NCBI RefSeq assembly: GCF_003967175.1
Contig: NZ_AP018553.1
Location: 1-64,000, forward strand
Origin: Sulfodiicoccus acidiphilus
GTDB lineage: Archaea > Thermoproteota > Thermoprotei_A > Sulfolobales > Sulfolobaceae
DNA: 64,000 nt
Direction of reading: 5' to 3'
Below the pieces are notes generated by a model. The model did not search any database. It had not been told where the DNA came from and saw nothing but the letters and a program-made list of their open reading frames with translations. Position 1 is the stretch's first letter. Each line of letters begins with the position of its first letter. Of the stretch, positions 1 through 7,888 are shown piece by piece. The position numbers and the translations under genes are program-made.

Positions 1-438
1 AGCAACTTTTATTTAAACTTCAAAATATATAACTTATGCATTTTAAAACTTGAAAGCTTCGTCCCTTCGAGGGTAGGGAATGACAATTTAAATAGAAATT
101 AAAAAATTACCTACATGATATGAACGACGTGCCTCCATGGCTCGATTGAAGGAGGAGACTGAGAAGGCACCAATATGTCCGTTTCCCATCATCAAAGGGT
201 CCATCGGAATTCAATGGAGGATCCCTAATTTATATGGAGGTGGTTCTCTGAGCCACTCGGCTGTTCACCAAACGAGAGATGTAACCCCGAATCTACAGTC
301 AGAACGACGCCGGAGGAGGAACCCTGTATGACTGAAAAGAAGATAGTGAAATTGTTAATGACTGCTTTCTTCCTTGCTCATCTTCACTAATAGCTAATTG
401 GAAACAGTTTAAAATTGCGGTAAAAGAGTTATGATATC
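1..438. other. Gene-free AT-rich stretch with a transposon relic
   Basis: No intact gene is visible before the start codon at 439. The first 130 bases are very AT-rich with several TTTAAA-like tracts. From about 137 to 331 a plus-strand frame carries a decayed TnpB tail (listed separately). Bases 58-69 (TTCGTCCCTTCG) recur exactly at 1381-1392, just after the next gene, so a short direct repeat brackets that gene. I cannot show that the repeat has a function. Confidence 0.4.
137..331 (+). pseudogene. Decayed TnpB C-terminal tail (IS200/IS605-type relic)
   Basis: The frame ends in GGGSLSHSAVHQTRDVTPN plus a basic run. It matches, residue for residue in places, the relic tail on the other strand at 60954-61016 (LTPPTAHQMRDVIPNRR). 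From memory of the family, TnpB/OrfB proteins of Sulfolobales commonly end in a similar APQMRDVNPNR-like tail. The upstream TnpB catalytic core is absent and no right-end hairpin is seen downstream, so this is a fragment at best. A chance open frame cannot be excluded, but the shared tail on two strands makes a common origin more likely. Confidence 0.38.
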
Positions 439-1353
439 GTGCTAATCAAGGACACTTATTTGGACGAGGAGACTAGCCTGATCCTTTCCTCCTTGGATCA
501 GACCCTGAAGAAGTTCTGGTCCACCAAGGAGCTTCGAAAATACAGGACAGGCGACTTTTCCCAAGCCAGGGTCCTTGCAAATTCCTTGGCGGAGTTAGAG
601 ATGTTCAGGTACATGATCGAGGCTACCCCTCGGACAGCAGCAGAGATGCATATGTTGGTGGGAGCCAACTTATTGCCTGGAATATTGAGCTCTACTCTCT
701 TGGCACTGAGAGCCATAACAGACAACGTTGTCAGGGAGGAAATAGCCCTCAAGTCTCCACGAGCTGCAATATCCTCCTTCAATATAGTGCCCGCTGCAGA
801 TGAGGCTGATTACGTTATTGTCGGGGAGAGTTTGGCGAGAAGGGATGACGTACTTTTGAGCGTTATGGAGTCTCTAGATCCAACTATGAAGCTTTGTAAA
901 GTGACGTTTAAGAGGTCACAACTTTCCCCATGGAATAGAGACGAACTTGGTTTAGGAGTTGCCTCTCAATTAGTAGGTCACGCAGAAGAAGCTCTAAGAA
1001 TGACAATAGAGTACAGTAGAGTTAGAAAAGCCTTCGATCGTCCAATAGGTTCATTTCAGGCAATAAAACATAGGTTAGTTGATGACGCCATTTCGCTTGA
1101 ACTGGTCAAGTCGTTGGTCTTAAAGGCAACTGAGGATAAATCGATGACAGAAGCCGCTCTATTTTTGGCAATGAAAAAGGTTCCTAAAATCATTACAGAC
1201 TCGATCCAAACTTACGGGGGTATGGGGTTTACTGACGACGTGGACCTTCACCTTCACTTAAGAAGAGCGTTGACACTAACCAAAATAGCAGAACCAATGG
1301 TTGGAAAGATACTAGATAATTTCAGGATGCAACATAAATATGATATACATTAG
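439..1353 (+). CDS. Acyl-CoA dehydrogenase-like protein, short form
   Basis: 304 aa from a GTG start. The C-terminal half (about residues 170-300) is a recognisable acyl-CoA dehydrogenase helical domain, with the flavin-contact block SRVRKAFDRPIGSFQAIKH and the late block YGGMGFTDD. Acyl-CoA dehydrogenases are usually about 380 aa; here the middle beta domain between residues 110 and 165 looks shortened and the N-terminal domain is divergent. The family oxidises acyl-CoA to enoyl-CoA with FAD, but a protein with this much of the substrate/FAD barrel missing may have lost activity or act with a partner. It stands alone ahead of an MFS transporter, which may handle a related acid. Specific substrate unknown. 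Confidence 0.72.
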   Translation: MLIKDTYLDEETSLILSSLDQTLKKFWSTKELRKYRTGDFSQARVLANSLAELEMFRYMIEATPRTAAEMHMLVGANLLPGILSSTLLALRAITDNVVREEIALKSPRAAISSFNIVPAADEADYVIVGESLARRDDVLLSVMESLDPTMKLCKVTFKRSQLSPWNRDELGLGVASQLVGHAEEALRMTIEYSRVRKAFDRPIGSFQAIKHRLVDDAISLELVKSLVLKATEDKSMTEAALFLAMKKVPKIITDSIQTYGGMGFTDDVDLHLHLRRALTLTKIAEPMVGKILDNFRMQHKYDIH

Positions 1354-1449
1354 CAATTTTCGAGATTTTATGTCGATGGATTCGTCCCTTCGCTAAAGGT
1401 ACCTCGTCCAATTCACCGGATTTTTTAGGAAGCTGGCAGTGAACATACT

Positions 1450-2649
1450 ATGCCGTTTGAGAGATTCAATTTCGTCGGCGCTTACTTTTCGTGGTTAATG
1501 GATTCCTACGACCTTGGAGCGGTCGTAATAACTTCTGCCATATTGGGTAAACTGTTCTTCCCTAGTTTAGGCCTATTGGGAGCAGCTATCCCTATCGTAT
1601 TTACAGTGGTTTCAAGGCCCTTAGGCGGATTTCTGTTCGGTCTTCTAGCTGACAAGAGAGGAAGGCGTTACGCTCTCATCTTCACCGTCCTCGGCTATTC
1701 GGCGTCAATAGGTCTGACAGGTGTATTGCCTACATACGCTCAAATTGGAGTTGGAGCCGCGATCCTTTTGTCGGTTCTGAGACTTACCCAAGGACTGTTC
1801 ATAGGGGGAGACGTTTCGTCCAGTTTCACGTTGGCAATGGAGAGCGCAACTTCCCATAGGGGATTTTTCTCAGGCTTGATGCAATCTGGAACGCTAGCTG
1901 GGTTCGTCATAGCCGACACCCTCTTCACCGTTCTTTCTTCTCAGCCTTGGTTCCCATCCTTCGGATGGAGAGTGGTGTTCCTTGTGGGAGTAATTCCTGC
2001 AGCCCTAGCAATACTAATTAGAGCTAAAGCAGTTGAACCTAAAATATTTTTAGACAGAGAAAAGAAGTCGATCTACTCTGGTCTAAGGCCTCTTTTGCAG
2101 ACATTAATGGTAATGGTTGGTTTCTGGCTCATGATATATGCAGGGCCCCAATATCTCTCCATCTACTTCGGACACGTCCTTAGCTATAGACCACAAGTTT
2201 ATGGTACTCTGTTGATTTACATGAACCTCATTGGCATAGCTGCAATGCTGTTAGCTGGAGAATTGGCTGACCTAATGGGAAGGCGCTTAATAGCTATAAC
2301 TGGACTAGTTATAGCAGGAATAGTTGGAGCTATATTCTACCAAAGAGTCACGGACTCTCCCTTATTTTACACTCTAATGTTTGGTTTCGGAGTCAACATC
2401 CCTTCTGCTATATCCCCCGCATATTTAGCCGAGAGGTTCAAAACGTTCAGTAGGGCCACAGGTGTGGGTTCCGCATATAATGGCGCATTCGTCGTTTCAG
2501 GCTTCGCACCCATCATGATATCTGCTCTTTCGGGTCTACTTCCAGTTTCAGAGGCAGCTACCTCGGTCCTTCTGATCGGTGTAGCGATAGCAGTCGTAGG
2601 TCTAATAGCGGGTCCTGAAACGCTTAGAGTCAGCGAACTTAGAAATTGA
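1450..2649 (+). CDS. Major facilitator superfamily transporter
   Basis: 399 aa, almost entirely hydrophobic with about 12 membrane segments. The MFS loop motif follows helix 2 as GLLADKRGRR (about residues 63-72) and its half-repeat appears near residue 275 as GELADLMGRR. The pattern, including the RPLGG stretch before the loop, resembles the metabolite:H+ symporter branch that carries carboxylates or sugars, but the substrate cannot be read from sequence. It is encoded in the same direction as the acyl-CoA dehydrogenase-like gene 96 bases upstream, so uptake of an organic acid is a reasonable inference only. The convergent gap after it (2650-2786) is AT-rich. Confidence 0.85.
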   Translation: MPFERFNFVGAYFSWLMDSYDLGAVVITSAILGKLFFPSLGLLGAAIPIVFTVVSRPLGGFLFGLLADKRGRRYALIFTVLGYSASIGLTGVLPTYAQIGVGAAILLSVLRLTQGLFIGGDVSSSFTLAMESATSHRGFFSGLMQSGTLAGFVIADTLFTVLSSQPWFPSFGWRVVFLVGVIPAALAILIRAKAVEPKIFLDREKKSIYSGLRPLLQTLMVMVGFWLMIYAGPQYLSIYFGHVLSYRPQVYGTLLIYMNLIGIAAMLLAGELADLMGRRLIAITGLVIAGIVGAIFYQRVTDSPLFYTLMFGFGVNIPSAISPAYLAERFKTFSRATGVGSAYNGAFVVSGFAPIMISALSGLLPVSEAATSVLLIGVAIAVVGLIAGPETLRVSELRN

Positions 2650-2786
2650 GACCTTTACTACGCAAGCCCCCAAGTTCTAATAGGAAGGATTTCTACCATC
2701 CTTTTCCATATAATTTATATTTAAAGTAACTTTCCTTTGCAGATGCGCATGAGAACAGGAGAGCCTCAGCTCACATCTCCATGAAA

Positions 2787-3134
2787 TTAGAGTATGAAGA
2801 GAGCGTTTCTACTCAAAGCGATTCTCGTTACTCGATTCTCTATCTTGACTTCTCTCGAATACAACTCATCTTTGCAGCAAGTAACTAGATACCCTTCCTT
2901 CCTCACTCCCAACCTCTCTTTGGCTCTACGAATTTCCTTTTCACCACTCAGCAAGAGAAGGAACTCTAATTCCGGTCTCCTAAGCAAAGTAGTGCCCTGT
3001 TCTATTCTCTTGAAGAGCAAATAGCAGGCCTGTCTTAAGAGAACTTCCTCTGGTAGTTCACTTACAATCTGGGTTACACATTCACCGTCGAATCCAATCT
3101 TGGCAGAATCAAAAAAACTCTTCTCTATTAGCAT
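2787..3134 (-). CDS. Cgi121-like KEOPS subunit
   Basis: 115 aa from the ATG at 3134; a GGTGG ribosome site five bases upstream favours this over the in-frame GTG at 3143. The core ELEFLLLLSGEKEIRRAKE (residues about 56-74) fits the Cgi121 signature, in which a hydrophobic E-L-L-x-x-SG segment is followed by Q/E-I and an alternating A, then a Gly-containing strand. In archaea Cgi121 binds the tRNA CCA end and delivers tRNA to Kae1/Bud32 for t6A synthesis. It starts one base inside the end of the MoaD/Urm1-like gene, so the two are translationally linked, and S17e lies upstream in the same operon. The protein is shorter than the roughly 150 aa seen in euryarchaea. The assignment rests on motif pattern only. 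Confidence 0.62.
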   Translation of the reverse strand: MLIEKSFFDSAKIGFDGECVTQIVSELPEEVLLRQACYLLFKRIEQGTTLLRRPELEFLLLLSGEKEIRRAKERLGVRKEGYLVTCCKDELYSREVKIENRVTRIALSRNALFIL

Positions 3135-3135
3135 C

Positions 3136-3378
3136 TTAACCACCGTGATTGACTGGAATTACTTCGACGATATCCGTTAGGCCCACAGGACCTAAATGCA
3201 ACCTCCAGTCTTTACCATTAATCAAGACAAGCAATCCCGGCCTTATTTTCCCCTCCTTAGTAAGGGTTCCGCCTTTGTCAAGCTTGGCGAGCAGTTCAGA
3301 GACTTCTCCACAATCTTGGACGCTGACCGATGCACCAAAAAACTGACTTAAGGGTCCTTTAAACCGCACTTCTACCAT
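3136..3378 (-). CDS. Ubiquitin-like MoaD/ThiS/Urm1-family protein
   Basis: 80 aa. It has the beta-grasp pattern of small sulfur-carrier proteins: the strand LVLINGKDWR (residues about 50-59), then GLTDIVEVIPV and a terminal diglycine (NHGG). In this family the C-terminal GG is adenylated by an E1-like enzyme and becomes a thiocarboxylate for molybdopterin or tRNA thiolation, or is conjugated to lysines as a SAMP/Urm1-type modifier. A GAGGAG ribosome site precedes the ATG. It sits between S17e and a Cgi121-like gene rather than with molybdopterin genes, which leans towards a tRNA-thiolation or Urm1-like role; that is inference. Confidence 0.75.
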   Translation of the reverse strand: MVEVRFKGPLSQFFGASVSVQDCGEVSELLAKLDKGGTLTKEGKIRPGLLVLINGKDWRLHLGPVGLTDIVEVIPVNHGG

Positions 3379-3380
3379 TT

Positions 3381-3617
3381 CTACTCCTCGACTAGCTCCT
3401 GTTCCCTCTCCTGTCTCATCTTCTCAGCGTTCTCGACTGTCCTTACGTAACGAGTCAAATAGCCAGCTACTCTGTTTCTTACCTTTTTAGACTGGACGTC
3501 CAAGTATTTTTTAAGCAATTCCTTGTTCTGCCTGAAATCCTTAGTTACTTCACCCTTATGCTCCTCAAATATTTGCTGAGCCACCCGCTTTATATCGCGC
3601 GTGTATACGTTTCCCAT
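3381..3617 (-). CDS. rps17e: 30S ribosomal protein S17e
   Basis: 78 aa from the ATG at 3617, starting MGNVYTRDIKR, which is the usual beginning of crenarchaeal S17e; an in-frame GTG three codons earlier is the alternative. The core SKKVRNRVAGYLTRYV (about residues 45-60) is the family signature. S17e is an archaeal/eukaryotic small-subunit protein. It follows FBP aldolase/phosphatase by only a few bases, with a GGTG ribosome site spanning the junction, so the two are cotranscribed on the minus strand with the MoaD-like and Cgi121-like genes. The C-terminus is a charged helix. Confidence 0.93.
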   Translation of the reverse strand: MGNVYTRDIKRVAQQIFEEHKGEVTKDFRQNKELLKKYLDVQSKKVRNRVAGYLTRYVRTVENAEKMRQEREQELVEE

Positions 3618-3626
3618 CCGACCCAC

Positions 3627-4772
3627 CTATTCGGAGCTTTGCGCCGTATAGACGCTATGCTTAGCTTTGGTTAAGCCTTCCTCCTTCTTAAATCTGCCCT
3701 TCAATTTCTCAAGCACCAAACTTAAGGTGGTGTACTCCATTTCTGCTGGCTCCAGTCTATGAGGCATGAATGGGCCATGCCTCCTCATGTAATCTGTCAC
3801 GTCTGAGGCTAGTCTCCTCGCATTATCAAAGGCAGGATCGTCAAATAAGTCGCTTGGACCAACCAGCTTCCCGTTCTTGACATTAAATCCTAGGCCTATT
3901 AGCCTAGGCGGACCATCAAACCGGGTAGCTCTAGCGTCTCTTTGAGAGACGGGCATAAGGGGACCATAGTGACTTCCCCTCATCCATCCCGCCACTAGAT
4001 GCGGGAAGGAGAACGCCTCAAGTGCCTCTCCCAGTGCTGGCAGTCCATGCTGAAGACGTACCACCATAACTGGATCGTCTTTTCCTACATACTTCCCTGC
4101 CATGAGGTTTAGCCTTTCGATGGAAACCGTGGAAGCTAGTAGATCGTCCTGTTTTCTCCACACCCTTCTAACTACATATCTTCCCGTGGTCCCAATAAGT
4201 GCTAGAAGATCGTAGGACTCCTCCGGAGTGGTGAAAGTGACACTCTCACCTTCATAAACATCGAGCACATCGAACCTAAACCCGTTATGCAGGGCTGGGT
4301 CTATCACTAGGCCGGCTGTGTTAAACGGATCTGCAAACAACTTGTAGATTGGTAAATTGAAGGCTCCTGGTTCAGTCTTATCTGCCATAAATATCGCTAT
4401 CGGCTCTGACTGTCTCTCCTCGAACTCCATTTCCGCCACACCGGGACCTAGGCCCTTAACGTTCCCAGAGAAGGAATCTGAGAGTAGATCCTGCCCAGCC
4501 GCATAGAGACCTAAGTCTTTGGCTACTTTCGCCGCCTCTTTGAAGGCGTTCCACGCAGTCTCGTGAACCTTGGGGTCTAAGGTGCCGCGGGAGTGAGTCA
4601 TTATCAGTTCCAAATCATCGCCAACGTGAGTAATGTAATAGTCTGAGATCACGCCAGATCGCTTAGCCTCCGCCAAGACCCTGTTCGCCACGGCCATTGT
4701 ATCTGGATGCACCGTGTGGTGACCGGCCAAGCTCCCTATATCGGCCTTTATAACACTTAAAGTAGTTTTCAT
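3627..4772 (-). CDS. fbp: Fructose-1,6-bisphosphate aldolase/phosphatase
   Basis: 381 aa, the normal length for the bifunctional archaeal enzyme that condenses DHAP with glyceraldehyde-3-phosphate and then dephosphorylates the product to fructose-6-phosphate, making gluconeogenesis unidirectional. Metal ligands known for the family are in place: D11 and H18 in IKADIGSLAGH, D52/D53 in HVGDDLEL, D131-K132 in MADKTEPGAFN, and the mobile-loop Y228/K231/D232/D233 in KYVGKDDP, where the lysine forms the aldolase Schiff base. It is the first gene of the minus-strand operon with S17e, and is divergent from the HTH regulator at 4934, with 161 bases between them. Confidence 0.96.
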   Translation of the reverse strand: MKTTLSVIKADIGSLAGHHTVHPDTMAVANRVLAEAKRSGVISDYYITHVGDDLELIMTHSRGTLDPKVHETAWNAFKEAAKVAKDLGLYAAGQDLLSDSFSGNVKGLGPGVAEMEFEERQSEPIAIFMADKTEPGAFNLPIYKLFADPFNTAGLVIDPALHNGFRFDVLDVYEGESVTFTTPEESYDLLALIGTTGRYVVRRVWRKQDDLLASTVSIERLNLMAGKYVGKDDPVMVVRLQHGLPALGEALEAFSFPHLVAGWMRGSHYGPLMPVSQRDARATRFDGPPRLIGLGFNVKNGKLVGPSDLFDDPAFDNARRLASDVTDYMRRHGPFMPHRLEPAEMEYTTLSLVLEKLKGRFKKEEGLTKAKHSVYTAQSSE

Positions 4773-4933
4773 GAGTAACCAATTACTCCCTCGTACAACA
4801 CATATTAAAGTTTAGTCGGTAGGGAACCGAACACCAGTCTTAAGAAAAACATGATCAGAACTTCCATCTCCACTGACGTCTGGATCTATACACACAAGAA
4901 ACGTAATATGGTTTAATATACAAAAATTTATAT

Positions 4934-5335
4934 ATGCTATCAACTGGAGACTATCACGTGGGTCTTGAAGAACTTCAGAACGTTAGAGTGAGGTTGCCCT
5001 CAGGTAGGGAGGCCCGAGTGGCCGACGCGATAAGTTTTTGTTACGACCTATCAGACACCGACATATCTGTATTGAAGGAGCTACTGCAACAAGGGATCAA
5101 AAGTGAGGACGAATTGGCAGAGGCATTAAAATTGAGTAAGGCATCAATTAATAGATCTGTGAATAAGCTGACGTCGTTGGGGTTCGTAGAACGGGTCAAA
5201 GATCCTAACTCCAAGGGAGGGAGGCCGCGATATCTATATAAACCAATGCCCATGGAGCAGCTTCTCGAGAGAATGAGAAGAGATTTCAGCTATTGTGCGG
5301 AAATATTCAGTAAAGCTATAATAAGCCTCACTTAG
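4934..5335 (+). CDS. Winged-helix transcriptional regulator (Lrs14/TrmB-like)
   Basis: 133 aa. Residues about 40-100 form a winged helix: helices around DISVLKELL and DELAEALKL, the recognition helix [12 protein letters not shown], then the wing GRPRYLYK. Small dimeric proteins of this form (Lrs14/AbfR-like) are common in Sulfolobales and regulate biofilm, motility or stress genes, but I cannot assign a target. The C-terminal helix contains one Cys. The ATG lies in a run of AT-rich sequence with TATA-like elements at 4912-4920 and 4924-4932, so the transcript is probably leaderless. It is divergent from fbp. Confidence 0.78.
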   Translation: MLSTGDYHVGLEELQNVRVRLPSGREARVADAISFCYDLSDTDISVLKELLQQGIKSEDELAEALKLSKASINRSVNKLTSLGFVERVKDPNSKGGRPRYLYKPMPMEQLLERMRRDFSYCAEIFSKAIISLT

Positions 5336-5450
5336 TCATGTTTAGCTGTGAAACGAGAAGATTCTCTCGTAAAAGCTAAGGAGGCATGTTTCTATATTAA
5401 TGCAGTAGTAGATTATTTCAACTCTCTTCTCCCCACCGAGAATACTCCAT

Positions 5451-5460
5451 GCTTAAAAAC
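5451..5460 (+). promoter_or_regulatory. TATA box ahead of an RNA candidate
   Basis: GCTTAAAAAC is a good archaeal TATA element and lies about 26 bases before position 5481, with no protein start codon suitably placed downstream. The same GCTTAAAA sequence occurs at the correct distance before tRNA-Ala at 60617. Confidence 0.42.
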
Positions 5461-5480
5461 CCACTTACGCGAAATTCCTC

Positions 5481-5607
5481 ATAGAAATGGGTAATCTAAC
5501 CAACGGAAGGGGTGAAAGGGATCTGTGACTTTAGTGGCGGCCTAGGTTCGATTTCTTGAAAATGCCATGGAGCCTGGAACTCCTATTAGATAGGGGGATA
5601 TTACCAT
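5481..5607 (+). ncRNA. Candidate structured non-coding RNA
   Basis: A TATA box at 5451-5460 predicts a start near 5481. From there the terminal arms ATGGGTAAT (5487-5495) and ATTACCAT (5600-5607) are complementary except for one bulged base, closing a domain of about 121 nt. Inside, CCTAT/ATAGG (5582-5594) forms a tight hairpin with a three-base loop. No open frame of useful length is present. It does not carry the conserved blocks of RNase P RNA or 7S RNA, and I see no clean C/D-box layout. It could be an atypical guide RNA or a 3' regulatory element opposing S26e. Evidence is structural inference only. Confidence 0.33.
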
Positions 5608-5631
5608 TAAAGGAGAAACCTAGTCTCACTT

Positions 5632-5919
5632 CTATCTTAACCTGGTGTGAGATCTTCTCTCAGTCTCAGACCTGACCTTTATTATTCCAAAATGTACCGC
5701 ACAGTTAACACAGTAGCACCTTGTAACTGGATATCTAGTGATCATGGCACCTTTCTTTTCCAACTCTGCAGCGAGTCCAGAGTCGACTGGACTATACATT
5801 CTGGTTACACATACAGCCTTGTCTTCAGGTATCCTCGCACCACAGTTGTCGCAAGAGATATAGCCGACGTGCCCCTTATCTCCTTTTCGTCTCCCTCTAT
5901 TTTCCCTTTTCTTCGGCAA
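5632..5919 (-). CDS. rps26e: 30S ribosomal protein S26e
   Basis: 95 aa. A basic N-terminus (MPKKRENRGRRKGDKGHVG) leads into two Cys pairs, CDNC (residues about 24-27) and CYCVNC (about 68-73), which form the S26e zinc site, and a basic C-terminal tail. S26e lies at the mRNA exit channel of the small subunit near the 16S rRNA 3' end. It is 33 bases downstream of proS and on the same strand, so the two are probably cotranscribed. The length is typical of the archaeal form, which lacks the long eukaryotic tail. Confidence 0.93.
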   Translation of the reverse strand: MPKKRENRGRRKGDKGHVGYISCDNCGARIPEDKAVCVTRMYSPVDSGLAAELEKKGAMITRYPVTRCYCVNCAVHFGIIKVRSETERRSHTRLR

Positions 5920-5952
5920 GATTACACCTTCTGCCCTCTCTACAATAATGAT

Positions 5953-7392
5953 CTAATAAGTTTTTGCGATCCTGAGCACGGTCTCGGCAGGGCTTCCACA
6001 AACTACACATTTTCCTTGGATTTCTGCCCCTTCATAAGGTGAGCCCAATACCCTTCCTCCAGTTTGTTCTTCCATCTTCAATCCGCACTTGTTATTTCCA
6101 CACCAAGGGACTTCCACTATCCCAAGTTTCGATTCTAATCTACTCTTAGCTAAATTGAGGTCGTCAACTCTACTCACTAGATCCTTCATCCTCTTCCAAC
6201 TTGAGGTCCTCATATTGTCCTCTATTTGTTTAAGAATCTCTCTCACTGCGTCTATTAGATGGTTAAGTTCAACTTCTTTGGACTCTAGCGTGTCCCGCCT
6301 CTTTATAGACACAGTTTTTGAGGCCAACTCTCTGCGTCCCACTTCTACCCTAAGTGGTACGCCCCTAAGTTCCCAGTAGTAATATTTCTCGCCAGGCGTC
6401 GCTTTCTCATTATCATCAATCTTGGTTATTATGCCCGCCGAATTCAAACTATGAGCGATTTTTCTGGCATAATCCTTTACCTTCTCTCCCTCTTCCTTGG
6501 CAGGAATAGGTATTACCACCACTAAAATTGGAGCCACTAAAGGATGTAGAACAGCTCCGTGGTCATCACCGTGAATAGCTATGATGGCGGCGATAGCTCT
6601 ATCCGATATACCATAACTGGTTTGGTGAGGATAATCTAAAGAACCGTCGGCCCTCTGTATCTTCATGTCGAAGGCCTTAGTGAAGTTTTGTCCAAGGTGG
6701 TGAACCGTTCCTATTTGTACGACTCGGCCATCTGGAAATATAGTATCGAAGGCAACAGTGTAAAGGGCACCGGCGAACTTATCCCACTCTGGCCTGACCG
6801 AGATCACGTAAGGAATACCGAGAGAGTCGAAGAACTTCTTGTAAATGGAGATGGCCTCCCTCACTTGTCTCTCTGCATCTTCATAGCTCTCATGAATTGT
6901 GTGGGCTTCCTTAAAGGTTGTGATCTCCCTGACTCTAAGGAGAGGTCTAGTGGCCTTGGTCTCGTAACGGAATACGCTTACTATTTGATAGTACTTTTTA
7001 GGTAACTGGGTGTAGCCTTTTATCCATAGGTTCTCCATATAGGTGATGGAAACCTCACTGGTGGGTCTAAGTGCGAGTTTAACATCGAGCTCCTCGTTAC
7101 CACCCTTAGTTACCCAGAACACTTCGCCTTGAAATCCCTCTATGTGTTCTGCTTCTTTCGCCAACAAAGTCTCTGGAACAAGTAATGGAAACAACACCTC
7201 CTCATGCCCCGTCTCATTAAGGAGATTCCTTATATTCGCTAGAACTCTCTCACGGATCTTGAAACCATAAGGCATCCAAACTCCCATTCCTTTTACTGGG
7301 TATCGTCCATAATCCAGTATTTCCGCCTCAGACAAGACCCAATCATACCATTCGCTGAAGTTAGAGGAGACCTTGTCTCTTGTTAACTTCAC
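5953..7392 (-). CDS. proS: Prolyl-tRNA synthetase
   Basis: 479 aa from a GTG start, the archaeal/eukaryotic-type class II ProRS without the bacterial insertion editing domain. The N-terminal catalytic core contains motif 2 around [19 protein letters not shown] (about residues 142-160) and the class II ATP site; the anticodon-binding domain follows, and the C-terminus carries a four-Cys zinc knot (WCGNNKCG and KCVVCG). The enzyme charges tRNA-Pro; a tRNA-Pro(CGG) gene is at 50544. It lies between the ATP synthase proteolipid gene and S26e on the same strand. Confidence 0.96.
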   Translation of the reverse strand: MKLTRDKVSSNFSEWYDWVLSEAEILDYGRYPVKGMGVWMPYGFKIRERVLANIRNLLNETGHEEVLFPLLVPETLLAKEAEHIEGFQGEVFWVTKGGNEELDVKLALRPTSEVSITYMENLWIKGYTQLPKKYYQIVSVFRYETKATRPLLRVREITTFKEAHTIHESYEDAERQVREAISIYKKFFDSLGIPYVISVRPEWDKFAGALYTVAFDTIFPDGRVVQIGTVHHLGQNFTKAFDMKIQRADGSLDYPHQTSYGISDRAIAAIIAIHGDDHGAVLHPLVAPILVVVIPIPAKEEGEKVKDYARKIAHSLNSAGIITKIDDNEKATPGEKYYYWELRGVPLRVEVGRRELASKTVSIKRRDTLESKEVELNHLIDAVREILKQIEDNMRTSSWKRMKDLVSRVDDLNLAKSRLESKLGIVEVPWCGNNKCGLKMEEQTGGRVLGSPYEGAEIQGKCVVCGSPAETVLRIAKTY

Positions 7393-7433
7393 GAGTTCCT
7401 GAAAAAGGTAAGGAGTTAAAAGCTTCTTCTGGC

Positions 7434-7748
7434 TTAGAACTTCGCGAACAACATAAGGACAGCGAACAATATGCCGTACACCGCTATTCCTTCACCTATT
7501 GCAACGAACAATAGCACGGTGCCGAACATATCTCTCCTCTCCGTGAGTACGCCTATTCCCGCTGCAGCTGCCATACCGACGGCTACTCCAGCCCCAATCG
7601 CCGCTAAACCTACAGCCAGTCCAGCTCCGATGTTCAGTCCTTCAAACCCAGCCGAAGTATCGGCGGCGGTTTGAGCCCCGACCATAACTGCACTTAATAG
7701 GGCCAGAAGGAAACTTCCTAGACCTAACAACCTATACTTCAGGCTCAT
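7434..7748 (-). CDS. atpK: A-type ATP synthase subunit K (proteolipid)
   Basis: 104 aa, very hydrophobic. An N-terminal membrane segment or signal peptide (about residues 5-25) precedes two Gly/Ala-rich helices (36-66 and 75-102) joined by the polar loop LTERRD. The second helix carries the ion-binding carboxylate E86 in [10 protein letters not shown]. This is the rotor ring subunit that carries protons through the membrane sector of the archaeal ATP synthase. The other ATP synthase genes are not in this window, so the proteolipid gene is separated from the main operon at least by the window limits. The next gene on the strand is proS. Confidence 0.92.
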   Translation of the reverse strand: MSLKYRLLGLGSFLLALLSAVMVGAQTAADTSAGFEGLNIGAGLAVGLAAIGAGVAVGMAAAAGIGVLTERRDMFGTVLLFVAIGEGIAVYGILFAVLMLFAKF

Positions 7749-7888
7749 TCAGTATCAAGCATACCCCCACTCACTTCTCCTTTAAAGCTTTCCCTAGCTT
7801 ACGAAAGTTGGCTTCATGGTCTTAATTGAGAGACATCAATTGAAGAGGCCGAATATCTAAACTACCGTTCCACTCTCCATAACTCTTT

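Larger units (their letters stand above)
5336..5631. other. Intergenic region with hairpins and an RNA candidate
   Basis: Between a plus-strand regulator and the minus-strand S26e gene there are 296 bases without a plausible protein gene. Just after the regulator a hairpin ACGAGA/TCTCGT (about 5353-5370) is enclosed by AGCT on both sides and may be a transcription terminator. The second half holds a TATA-led structured RNA candidate, listed separately. Confidence 0.45.

Noticed and set aside
6688-7005. Plus-strand open frame of 105 codons opposite proS
   Set aside because: It is the shadow of the well-conserved ProRS coding strand, with no homology-like pattern of its own.
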